Origin: an uncultured bacterium
GTDB lineage: Bacteria > Verrucomicrobiota > Kiritimatiellia > CAIKKV01 > CAITUY01
Assembly (NCBI GenBank): GCA_903895695.1
Contig: CAITUY010000160.1
Coordinates: 31,003-95,002 of the forward strand
DNA length: 64,000 bases
Reading direction: 5' to 3'
Part shown: positions 8,838-17,644 of the stretch, piece by piece
Layout: each line of letters starts with the position of its first letter
How positions within the stretch are numbered: position 1 is the first letter of the stretch
The notes under the pieces: model-generated
What the model was told of the DNA's origin: nothing
Databases searched by the model: none
What the model saw: only the letters and a program-made list of their open reading frames with translations
Position numbers and translations under genes: made by a program

Positions 8838-10787
8838 CTAAGTCAACATGCGCTGCGCCCGCAGCGCCAACTCCGGGCTGGGCGGCGTGCCGAAAATGCG
8901 CTGCCGCAACGGGAGATACCACTCACGCCATCGCGGATGATCCGGTCCCGCCAGATGCAGGTCCCACAGCCCCTGCGTGGCGGCAACCACCGCCGCCACA
9001 GTTTCCGCCCGCACGGCTCCGGCGCGGTCTTCGTCCCGGCAGGCGACCAGCGCTCGGTAGAGCTCCGCCGCCGCCGCAAACAGGCGCGCCGGGAACGCCA
9101 CGGCATCATCGAACACGGCTGCCTGCCCCGATGAGATCATGACCGCGCCGACGGCGTCCGCCGCCGCGACCGTGCGCCGGGCCGCCGCCACCACGACCTC
9201 GGCATGGGCAGCCGAGGATCCGAGATCCGGGAAACAACGCAGAATGCTGTCGGTATCGCGGAGGCGCACCAGATCATCAGGCGCAGGCGCGTCGTCATCG
9301 GAGATCTCCCGGAGCAATGGGTAGATATGATAGAGCAGCAACTTGACGTAACCTCGTTCCTTGCCGGACGTAAAGGTGGCCTCGTTGAGCGCCAGTAGCG
9401 CATCCATATAGGCGGCGAACGGTTTGGCTGTGCCGGACCCCAAATGCTCCTCGGCCCAGGCCTCGACGAAGGCGCCGGCGTCAAAGGTTTCGGGCGACCA
9501 GGCCGCCGCCGCCGCGGCCTCCACCATGAGCATAAAGGGCCGGAACGACTGGCCGTTCACGCGCACCCACTGCGTGGCGTTCCGACCTGCCAGATGGCGC
9601 AGGGCATCGCCCAAACGCTGCACGTAGGGATTCTGCACGGTGTGGTCGAGCCAGTAACCGGCGTGAATATACACGGCGCCCTGCTGGCCGGGCGGCAGCT
9701 CCAAGCCGGCTTCGAACACCGCGTACCCGCGATCCGCGTGCTCCAGCACCGCCCGTGCTGCATCGCCGGAGTCAAACTCGGCCAGCGACCGGCCGTACGT
9801 GTTCAGAGCGATGCGCTTGGCCGGCGCCAATTCGCAAATGATGGATGCCAAGGCGATGGCGATCTCCTTCTCGATCGCCACGCGTCCGCGCGGGGCGCAC
9901 TGCTCGCAGCGGCAGCGGTAGTTGCCATCCCAGAGCGGGTCGCAGATCCCGATTTCCAGCACGTCCGCGTGGCGCAGCGGCGTGGCGGTCAGGTAATAAC
10001 GCCAGATCTCTTTCCATTCGGCGGCATACCTCGACCAGCACGTATGGTCCGTCGGCAGCCGCCGGAACGGCCAGGCCAGGCCCATCGGTGCCGTCAGCAT
10101 CAAGCCCCGCTCGTGGGCGTAGTCCAGTACGCGCCCCAGGAGTTCGGCGTCCAACTCGTACCGGGCATTGGCGCGGTAGTAGTCCCAGTACACAAACTCC
10201 GACCGACCGGCCGAGTCGAACACCTGCAAGCCGCTGTAGCCCAGCGCCACCAGTGTATCGATGAGTTCCTTCCAGTGCGGCCACTCCAGTTGCAGGCGCC
10301 GGCCGGACCAATTAATGAGTTCGTCCGCGTCGTTTTCGTAAAACACGCGCTCCCGGAAGACAGGTGCCGGCACGGTCACGTCGCCCGCCACCAGGGCGGG
10401 GTCGGCCGGCGTGATCGGCACCCCCAGCCAGTACGCCAGTGGGTCGAGCCGCAGCCACTGCCGCCGGAAACGCTCCACGGCATACGCCACGCCCAGTGTT
10501 CCATGGCCCAGCAGCGTAACACGCCCGGCTTCAACGACCACCCGGTGCGCCTGAGCGCCGTCCAAGCCGTGGGACTGAAAACGCGCCAGTTCCGCCGGCA
10601 ACGGCCGCGTGACATCGGCCAGATCGATGCGCAACCGGGGCGGAACGCCATAGGCCAGTGCAAGTCCCGCCTGCAAACGGTCCACGGCATGCCGCACGCC
10701 CGGGATGACTTCGAGGCCGGCGGCCCGGAGGTCGACACCCGGATGAAGATTCATACAAGGAGTGGATTCGTTGATCATCTGTAGCAT
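8838..10787 (-). CDS. GH67/GH115-like TIM-barrel glycosidase (DUF4838-related)
   Basis: The 649-aa product opens with a mixed alpha/beta domain (about 1-120, containing LLGHGTLGVAYAVERF) like the N-terminal domain of alpha-glucuronidases, GH20 and DUF4838 proteins. A TIM barrel follows, starting near ENDADELINWSG (151-161). A C-R-C-x-x-C cluster at 292-297 (YRCRCEQC) sits on the barrel, as in the DUF4838 proteins farther along the window. The remainder is helical. A role in removing glucuronic acid or a related side group is plausible beside a GH10 xylanase, but the catalytic acids were not identified. No signal peptide is visible. It is the first gene of the operon that runs down to position 1. 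The start is uncertain; an in-frame ATG also lies at 10754. Confidence 0.58.
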   Translation of the reverse strand: MLQMINESTPCMNLHPGVDLRAAGLEVIPGVRHAVDRLQAGLALAYGVPPRLRIDLADVTRPLPAELARFQSHGLDGAQAHRVVVEAGRVTLLGHGTLGVAYAVERFRRQWLRLDPLAYWLGVPITPADPALVAGDVTVPAPVFRERVFYENDADELINWSGRRLQLEWPHWKELIDTLVALGYSGLQVFDSAGRSEFVYWDYYRANARYELDAELLGRVLDYAHERGLMLTAPMGLAWPFRRLPTDHTCWSRYAAEWKEIWRYYLTATPLRHADVLEIGICDPLWDGNYRCRCEQCAPRGRVAIEKEIAIALASIICELAPAKRIALNTYGRSLAEFDSGDAARAVLEHADRGYAVFEAGLELPPGQQGAVYIHAGYWLDHTVQNPYVQRLGDALRHLAGRNATQWVRVNGQSFRPFMLMVEAAAAAAWSPETFDAGAFVEAWAEEHLGSGTAKPFAAYMDALLALNEATFTSGKERGYVKLLLYHIYPLLREISDDDAPAPDDLVRLRDTDSILRCFPDLGSSAAHAEVVVAAARRTVAAADAVGAVMISSGQAAVFDDAVAFPARLFAAAAELYRALVACRDEDRAGAVRAETVAAVVAATQGLWDLHLAGPDHPRWREWYLPLRQRIFGTPPSPELALRAQRMLT

Positions 10788-10997
10788 TAAGATATTCCAG
10801 CCAGGCCACCCCGCCTAGGGAAGTAAGTCGCCCATTCGCCCAGGTATGGAACCTGTGCGGAGAGTTCTGGAAGGCGTGGACGATTCAGGTGGGTTATCAT
10901 TCCGTTTCATGGGCTCAGGTTCCGTTACTATTCTGGGGACCTGGTACACCGGCATCCGGGCCTATACGGTCGTCGCAAGCGGTAACACTACAGGAGT
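10788..10997. other. Intergenic region, likely operon promoter region
   Basis: These 210 bases separate the end of the giant surface-protein gene from the first gene of the 10.8-to-1 kb operon. They should hold the promoter of that operon on the minus strand and the 3' end of the upstream transcript. I could not find a convincing -35/-10 pair or a hairpin followed by a T-run. A 72-codon plus-strand frame crosses it but has no recognisable content. Confidence 0.35.
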
Positions 10998-13900
10998 TTA
11001 CCGGAATGTGAACACAGCGCCGCGGGGCGGCGGCGGGCCGAATGATTCGATCGATGCCGTATAATTGGTTCCCGTCAGGTCCGGCCGGAACAAGATGAAC
11101 GTGCCCGGCGCCGTTGGCAGAAGCCCCTTCGTGAGGGACGTGATCGTGCCATCCGCCGTGCCCGGGGCGCCGGTATAGTGTCCGGCGGCATTGATGCCAT
11201 CGCATATCCCCACGATCGCCTTGTTGCCATTGTAGAAGGCCGCGGTGTTGATGTAGTCGTAGGAAAACGCCACATCACCCGGACGGAAGACGAACGCATT
11301 GCCATCGGCGTTCATCACCTCCACGCCCGTCGTACCGCCGATCAGGGCGACTTGGAAACGCATATGGTTATTGGCATCGGTCCAAGCATAGGAATCCGGG
11401 TAGGTGATCACGTAGACGTCGCCATAGGTCATGCCACCGATCTTACCTTTGCCAACATAGGGACCCGTGACGGTGTTCAGGTCACTCCAGGCAGGGGCAA
11501 TCTTACAGGCACCCGCGCCCCAGTTGTACCAGGGTGTCTTCGTCGTGTTGTACTCGGTTGCCATCGGGTCCGGCCAACCCAGGACACCATTAGATGTGAG
11601 GCCGAGATTCGTGTGTGTGACGCCATAGAACCTGAACACGAGTCCCATGTCCGGAATGCTCGCCGCGACATCGTCGCCGGCGGCCTTGGAACCCGACGAA
11701 CTGTCGATATCGAAAATCATGCCGCCGGAGGTCCTAAATGTAGTGCTCGTGCTCCATGAACTGCCCGCCGTGTTGGTCGCGAACCACCGGTAACAGTAGA
11801 TCCCCGCCCGTATCAATCCCGCGATATTCGTGGCGACGAGACCGACGCTCTGAGGCCCGAAGACGTTTGTGTGCGCCCAGTTCTGCGCCACCAGACCGGC
11901 ATCGTTGGTGCCCCAGTACAGGGTCACGGACGTGACCGCTCCGTTGCTTGCCGCCAGGCTGCCCTGCATCGTCGCCGAGGTTGGCTGCAGATTCGTGGGA
12001 CTTAACGCCGTGATGACGGGTGGCAGGGCCAAGGCCGAGAAGCTCAGGGCCGGCGTCCCAAACGTTACGCCCACGGCATTCGAGGCGTACAGGACGTAGT
12101 AGCAGGTCGCACCCGGCGACAGGCTGATCAGGTTTGCCGAAACCGGCCCCGCGCTAACCGCCGTGGCCGGCGTCGCATTCGCCCACAATGCCAGATTCGT
12201 GCCTTGATCCGCCGGTCCCCAGAGGAAGGACACGGTCGTAGGAGCTGTACCCGTAGACACCGTTCCGTGCAGCATGGCGCCGTTGGTCGTGATACCGTCC
12301 GCCGGCAGCGTGCCGGCGGTTGGGGCCAGCCCCAACGTTGTGAACGAGGCCGCCTGCCCGCTTGCATTCGTGCCGTAGCTCGCGCTCGCGCTGTTCGTGC
12401 CATACAGCATGAAGTAGTAAGTCGTGGCCGGGTTCAAACCGCCAATGCTGGCGGCAATCGCCCCCTCGCCCACCACAACCGGAGCAGTCGCCTGCGGCCA
12501 GGCGGCACGGTTTGCCCCATGATCCACCGTGTCCCACAGAAACCGCACCGTTGTCGGCGACGCGCCCGTGGATCCCACGCTGCCATTCAAGACCGCGGCA
12601 TACGGCGTCACACCCGTGGCCGCTGCTGTGTTGACGCTCGGGTTGGTGGACAACGTCAATGTCGTGAAGGATTGTGCCGGCATCCCGTAACTCTCGCCGT
12701 TCACGTTCGTCGCGTACAGCAGGCAAAAGTAGGTGCTTTGGGCCGTCAGATTCGCAAGGTTCGTCATGACCCCACCCGCCCCGACCACGCCGAGCGAATT
12801 CGTGTGCGCCCAGGCCGTACGGTCCGGGCCGCGGTCGGCCGTATCCCACAGGAACCAGACCGTGGTGGGCGCGGTTCCCGTGGTCACGCTTCCGTTCAGG
12901 GTGGCCCCCGCCACGGTCAGCGCCGTCGCTGGCGTGGTCGTTGCCGTGGGTGCCGCGGGCACCGTGAAGGACTGCGCCGGCAACCCATAACTCGCGCCCG
13001 CCGAGCTCACGGCATAGACAATGTAATAGTAAGTCGCGCCGCTGGTCAGCCCCGTCAAGTTGGTCGAAACCGCGCCCGGTCCAGCAACAACGCCCACGGC
13101 ATTGCTGTGGGCCCACAAGGCCACGTTCGTGCCCTGATCTGCCGGCCCCCACAGGAAGTAAACGCTGGTCGGGGCATTACCGGTTGAGGTGATGCTGCCG
13201 TTGAGTGTCGCCGAAACAGTCGTCAGCGCCGTGGCCGCCGCCGTGGTGCAGGTCGGCGCAATGGGCTCGACATAGAAGTTGGTGATAACCGACGTGTAGT
13301 TCGTACCCGTCGCATCCGGGCGGAACAGCACGAATTGCTCGCCGCTGGTTGGCAGCAGACCGCGATTGGCGGAGGCGAGTACCCCCGAAGCCGTGCCGGG
13401 CATGCCGACGAAGTGTCCGGCAGCGTTAACGCCGTCACCGATGCCGACAACACATTGCCCATCCTTGAAAGCGGTCAGTTTGTTGTCGGCGTAGCAGAAC
13501 ATGATATCGCCGCTTTGGAATGCGAAGATGTGCCCGCTAGCCAGACGCACGGAGGCGTTAGTACCGAATAGCGACATCTGGAAAACAATGGAAACCGCGG
13601 AGTCGTTATTGCCATAGCTCCAGGCGCCGGGCACGGTCAGCGTATAGGTATTCGTGTACGTCACTCCGGCCACGGATGACAAGCCGCCGTAGGTACCGTT
13701 GCCCGTACCCGTGTTCAGGTCGTCCCACAACGGCGCCAGGATTGGATAGCCCGTGTTGTACCAGGGCGATGGAGAGGAGTCGTAGGTCGAACTGCCGATG
13801 CTGGCGTCCTTCAGGCTATAGCCACCATTCGACGTCACCCGCAGGAGGTTGGTCGTCACGCCGTAAAACGTGAAGGAGAATGGTAACGTCACATTGTTGA

Positions 13901-16900
13901 CGGAATCGTCCCACGGCCCCTGCACCTGAGTAGCGGGCCGGTCGAACAACAACCCGCGACTCGTGCTGAACGTGATGCCCGTGCTCCAGGTGCCACCCGC
14001 GCTGTTGCTCGCGAACCAGCGATACGTATACGAGGTCAAGGGCGTGAGTCCCGTGATGTTGGTCGTCAATGATTCGACTGCCTGCTGCCCGAATGTGTTG
14101 GTGTGCGACCAACCTGCCGCCCCAGTACCCGCATCGTTCGTGCCCCAGTAGAGCGTGACGGTCGTCGCGGCGCCGTTCGTCGCGGTCAGGTTGCCGTTCA
14201 TGCAGGCCGACGATGACCACACGTTCGTCGCCGCCAACGCGTCGATGGTTGGCGGCAGCGCCAGTGTCGTGAACAATTGCGCCGGCGTACCGAAAGCCAG
14301 CCCGACCGAGTTCGAGGCGTACAGGACGTAGTAGTAGGTCGTCGCCAGCGCCAGGCCGGTCAGGTTCGTTGACAAACCCTGTCCCGAACCGGCCGCGAGC
14401 GGTGCGGTTGCGTGTGCCCACAACGAAAGGTTGGTTCCGCGGTCGGTTGTGTCATACAGGAAGTACGCCGTCGTGGGCGCCGTTCCTGTGGACACCACAC
14501 TGCCGTGCAAGGTCGCGCCCGCGGCTGCCTGCCCGTCCGCCGCGAGCGTACTCACGGTCGGCGCCAGTCCCAACGTCGCGAACGACACGGCGTTGGTGCC
14601 AAAGCTCTCGCCGTCGGCATTGGTGCCGTAGAACACATAATAATAAGTCGTCGCCGGGATCAACCCGCTGATCGGCGCCGTTACGGGACCCAGGGCAGAG
14701 ACCACGACCGGCGTGGTTGTACTCGCCCATCCCCCATGACTGGCGCCATGGTCGGCGGTGTCATAGAGGAAGAATACCGTCGTAGCGGTCGATCCTGTGG
14801 ACCCCACGTTGCCGTTCAACGTCGCGGCATAGGGCGCCTGACCCGATGCTGGTGCCGTGCTCACGCTCGGTCCAAGCGTTGGCGTTAACGTCGCGAACGA
14901 GTGAGCTGTGCCGTCGCTGTTTGTCCCATAGCTCACGCCGTATTGGTTGGTGGCATAGAGAATGTAGTAGTAGGTCGTTGAACTCGACAACCCGATCAAG
15001 TTGGTCGAGACGGCTCCGGCACTCGCGACGGCAAGCGGCGTTGTGGTGTGCGCCCACGCGACTGGATTGCCGACGTGGTCGCTCGTGTCCCACAGGAACG
15101 CGATCGTCGTCGGCGCCGAACCCGTGTAAACATTGCCGCTCACCGTCGCGGAGTTCAGTGTTTGCGCGCTCGCCGCCAATGTGGTCGCGACCGGCGGCGC
15201 GGGCGTTGTGAAAGACTGCGCCGGCGTGCCGAAACTGGAGCCGCCTGAATTCGCAGCATAAAGGATGTAGAAGTAAGTCGTTCCAGCGGATAGGCCCGTC
15301 ACATTCGTGGATACGGCCCCGGTTCCGACAACGCCGACCACATTGGTATGCGCCCACAGTGTCAGATTCGTTCCGCGGTCTGCGGTGTCCCACAGGAATG
15401 AAACGGTCGCAGGCGCCCCACCCGTCGATAGAACGTTGCCATTAAACACCGCCGAATATGCTGCAATTGACGTGGCGTTCGAGGTCGCGACCGAAGGCGG
15501 CAAGGCCGCCTCCACGGTTAAGTCGAGGACCGCGGCCTCGTTGGTTGTCATGGCCCCAATGTAGACCTGTATCCGATCGACGGAGCCCGTGGTATTGTCG
15601 CCATACCCCGCGCGGAAGAACTCAATTCTTTCGTCGTTGGCCTTGAGCGCAAAGGCGCCGGAACCAGGCGTCAAGCCGACATACGTGGCACTTTTGGCGC
15701 TGCCGCCGCTACCGATCATGCCAAACAAATCCACCTTGGTGGGGTCGGAGGCATTCTGTTTCACCGAGTAGATCAGTTGGGTCCATGTACTGTCTGCTAT
15801 CGTGGCATTCTGAGCACCAACATTGTTGGCCGCGCCACCATACCACATGCTAAGGCGTCTCTCTTCAATGAAGAAACCGTCGTCGGTATTCTGTGTGTTC
15901 GGAGAGCCGTATGCCATGGCATTCCACTGACTCGCGTTAGGGACCTTTACCCGCATCGCAACAGTGTAGTTGGTACAATTCGCCAGTCCGAGGACGTTGC
16001 TGGCGACCAACTCGAACCCAGTCTGGATGCCAAATGTGGCAATGCCATTCACGGACAGGTCGAGTGGTGTGGTACCCGCCCCGCGCCCCGAGTAATAGCC
16101 CGGGAACACGAGATCGGGCGCGCCGGCCACACTGCTCTTTAAGTCGCCGTTGAAACGGTAGTCCGCGACCAAAGTGGCCGGCTTCGACCACGTCGTAAAC
16201 GACTGCGAGGGCGAGCCAAAGGCGGTCCCGTAGATATTCGTAACGCAAAAGATGTAATAGTAGTTCGTATTCGTCGTCAGGCCGCTCAGGTTACTCGAGA
16301 CCGACCCGGTGCCGGAGACCACGCCGACCCAATTGGTGTTGGCCCACTGGGCCAGGTTCGTGCCGCCATCCGTGGTGCCCCACAGAAACAGAGCGGTAGT
16401 CGGCGCCGCTCCCACTGAATCCACGCTGCCGTTCATTGTCGCGCTGTAAGAACGAACACTCGAGGCGGCCGCGGTGCTGCCCGTGGGCGACCCGACTAGC
16501 GTCGTGAACGAACGCGATGGCGCTCCCACGGACGTGCCATAACTGTTGGTGGCATAGCAAACGTAGTAGTAAGTCGTCGCTGGCGACAAGCCGGACAGAT
16601 TTGTCGAGACGCCTCCCGGACCGTTCACCATACCCACGGCATTTGTGTTCGCCCACGCGGACACGTTCGTGCCCTGGTCGGTCGGCCCCCACAAGAACGA
16701 TACAAAGGTAGGTGCTGCGCCCGTTGAAGCGACACTGCCGTTCAAAGTGACAGACACGGCCGTTGTGTTCGATGCCGCCAGGGTGCTGACCGACGGGACT
16801 ACCGCCGGGGCAAAACCCTCAATGGTCGCGGAGTAGTTGGTTCCCGTTGCGTCCGGACGGAAAAGCATAAACGTACCGGAATTCGTCGGCAAGAGTGACA

Positions 16901-17588
16901 CATCCGCATTGGCGACCAACCCGTCTGTTTTGCCGGGCAGACTCTTGTAGTAGCCGGTTCCATTTGCATTGCCGCCGCTCTTGCCATCCAAGATCCCGAC
17001 GGTCGCGTTACCCCCATCGAAAGTCCCGACGGATGACCCCTGACTGACATAGTCATACGCGATAGCAATATCGCCGGGTTTGAAGGTGAAAACTCTGGTG
17101 GCATCGTTGGTCTGCGCAACCGTCTGGCTGGTTCCCCCGCCGAAGAGACAGATCTGAAACCTATGCTTACGCGCGGACGTCGAATACGAATGGGTTAGCG
17201 TCCATGTGACAGCATAACAGTTGTTCGTCTTGCCACCATAGATCCCGGAGTCGCCGTTCAGGTCATCCCACAAGGCGGCAATGAAAGGCGGCCAGGTGCT
17301 GACGCCCATCGAACTGAGTGCAGTGTTGTTATAATCGTTGTGGTTACCCGACCCTAACTCGATGAAACCGTTATTCTCCACACATCCAAGGCTCGTGTAA
17401 GTGTTCGTGTAGAAGGTGAAGCTGATGCCCATATCCGCAACCGATCCCGACCCTTCATCGGATCCACCCGTGATCAGCGTCGCCCCTGGCGGGAATATGA
17501 GATCCGCCTTCGCCGCCGCCGCCCCGATCACCCATACGACAGCCGCTGCTGCGACGCTCATCCATGTCCATTTTGAAATTGGCTTCAT
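10998..17588 (-). CDS. Giant secreted protein: 3 nidogen-like, 12 fibronectin-III-like and 1 LamG-like domains
   Basis: The start chosen is ATG 17588 (MKPISKW), preceded by a G-rich ribosome-binding site and followed by a hydrophobic signal peptide ending near AAAAKA. A longer frame to 17699 has no signal at its N-terminus. The 2196-aa protein has a nidogen-like domain (about 25-250), two FN3-like modules, a LamG-like domain (about 460-680), five FN3 modules, a nidogen-like domain, five FN3 modules and a final nidogen-like domain. FN3 modules share T-x-Y-Y-Y near the end and a closing SFTT. Composition is rich in Thr, Asn, Ala and Gly. No catalytic motif is visible. It ends GAVFTFR, similar to two other large secreted proteins here. 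A surface adhesin or glycan-binding scaffold is likely. Confidence 0.75.
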   Translation of the reverse strand: MKPISKWTWMSVAAAAVVWVIGAAAAKADLIFPPGATLITGGSDEGSGSVADMGISFTFYTNTYTSLGCVENNGFIELGSGNHNDYNNTALSSMGVSTWPPFIAALWDDLNGDSGIYGGKTNNCYAVTWTLTHSYSTSARKHRFQICLFGGGTSQTVAQTNDATRVFTFKPGDIAIAYDYVSQGSSVGTFDGGNATVGILDGKSGGNANGTGYYKSLPGKTDGLVANADVSLLPTNSGTFMLFRPDATGTNYSATIEGFAPAVVPSVSTLAASNTTAVSVTLNGSVASTGAAPTFVSFLWGPTDQGTNVSAWANTNAVGMVNGPGGVSTNLSGLSPATTYYYVCYATNSYGTSVGAPSRSFTTLVGSPTGSTAAASSVRSYSATMNGSVDSVGAAPTTALFLWGTTDGGTNLAQWANTNWVGVVSGTGSVSSNLSGLTTNTNYYYIFCVTNIYGTAFGSPSQSFTTWSKPATLVADYRFNGDLKSSVAGAPDLVFPGYYSGRGAGTTPLDLSVNGIATFGIQTGFELVASNVLGLANCTNYTVAMRVKVPNASQWNAMAYGSPNTQNTDDGFFIEERRLSMWYGGAANNVGAQNATIADSTWTQLIYSVKQNASDPTKVDLFGMIGSGGSAKSATYVGLTPGSGAFALKANDERIEFFRAGYGDNTTGSVDRIQVYIGAMTTNEAAVLDLTVEAALPPSVATSNATSIAAYSAVFNGNVLSTGGAPATVSFLWDTADRGTNLTLWAHTNVVGVVGTGAVSTNVTGLSAGTTYFYILYAANSGGSSFGTPAQSFTTPAPPVATTLAASAQTLNSATVSGNVYTGSAPTTIAFLWDTSDHVGNPVAWAHTTTPLAVASAGAVSTNLIGLSSSTTYYYILYATNQYGVSYGTNSDGTAHSFATLTPTLGPSVSTAPASGQAPYAATLNGNVGSTGSTATTVFFLYDTADHGASHGGWASTTTPVVVSALGPVTAPISGLIPATTYYYVFYGTNADGESFGTNAVSFATLGLAPTVSTLAADGQAAAGATLHGSVVSTGTAPTTAYFLYDTTDRGTNLSLWAHATAPLAAGSGQGLSTNLTGLALATTYYYVLYASNSVGLAFGTPAQLFTTLALPPTIDALAATNVWSSSACMNGNLTATNGAATTVTLYWGTNDAGTGAAGWSHTNTFGQQAVESLTTNITGLTPLTSYTYRWFASNSAGGTWSTGITFSTSRGLLFDRPATQVQGPWDDSVNNVTLPFSFTFYGVTTNLLRVTSNGGYSLKDASIGSSTYDSSPSPWYNTGYPILAPLWDDLNTGTGNGTYGGLSSVAGVTYTNTYTLTVPGAWSYGNNDSAVSIVFQMSLFGTNASVRLASGHIFAFQSGDIMFCYADNKLTAFKDGQCVVGIGDGVNAAGHFVGMPGTASGVLASANRGLLPTSGEQFVLFRPDATGTNYTSVITNFYVEPIAPTCTTAAATALTTVSATLNGSITSTGNAPTSVYFLWGPADQGTNVALWAHSNAVGVVAGPGAVSTNLTGLTSGATYYYIVYAVSSAGASYGLPAQSFTVPAAPTATTTPATALTVAGATLNGSVTTGTAPTTVWFLWDTADRGPDRTAWAHTNSLGVVGAGGVMTNLANLTAQSTYFCLLYATNVNGESYGMPAQSFTTLTLSTNPSVNTAAATGVTPYAAVLNGSVGSTGASPTTVRFLWDTVDHGANRAAWPQATAPVVVGEGAIAASIGGLNPATTYYFMLYGTNSASASYGTNASGQAASFTTLGLAPTAGTLPADGITTNGAMLHGTVSTGTAPTTVSFLWGPADQGTNLALWANATPATAVSAGPVSANLISLSPGATCYYVLYASNAVGVTFGTPALSFSALALPPVITALSPTNLQPTSATMQGSLAASNGAVTSVTLYWGTNDAGLVAQNWAHTNVFGPQSVGLVATNIAGLIRAGIYCYRWFATNTAGSSWSTSTTFRTSGGMIFDIDSSSGSKAAGDDVAASIPDMGLVFRFYGVTHTNLGLTSNGVLGWPDPMATEYNTTKTPWYNWGAGACKIAPAWSDLNTVTGPYVGKGKIGGMTYGDVYVITYPDSYAWTDANNHMRFQVALIGGTTGVEVMNADGNAFVFRPGDVAFSYDYINTAAFYNGNKAIVGICDGINAAGHYTGAPGTADGTITSLTKGLLPTAPGTFILFRPDLTGTNYTASIESFGPPPPRGAVFTFR
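11001..13251 (-). repeat. Super-repeat unit 2 of the giant surface protein (5 FN3 + nidogen-like)
   Basis: Boundaries are approximate. This is the C-terminal copy of the unit of about 750 residues. It repeats the same order of five FN3-like modules plus a nidogen-like domain and runs to the C-terminal GAVFTFR tail. Confidence 0.65.
13252..15500 (-). repeat. Super-repeat unit 1 of the giant surface protein (5 FN3 + nidogen-like)
   Basis: Boundaries are approximate. This segment encodes five FN3-like modules and one nidogen-like domain in an order matched, module by module, by the next segment. The third module of each copy opens PSVxTA..., the fourth PTxxTLxADG, and the fifth has LYWGTNDAG. 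The copies are diverged but clearly share an ancestor. Confidence 0.65.
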
Positions 17589-17644
17589 TGCCCCCCCCTG
17601 CTGGACCTCCGCAGTCCTTTCGAGCTTACGGCGCATTTCTCCGC

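Noticed and set aside
10846..11064. Small plus-strand frame in the intergenic region
   Set aside because: No recognisable content or ribosome-binding site, and it runs into the antisense of the giant protein gene.
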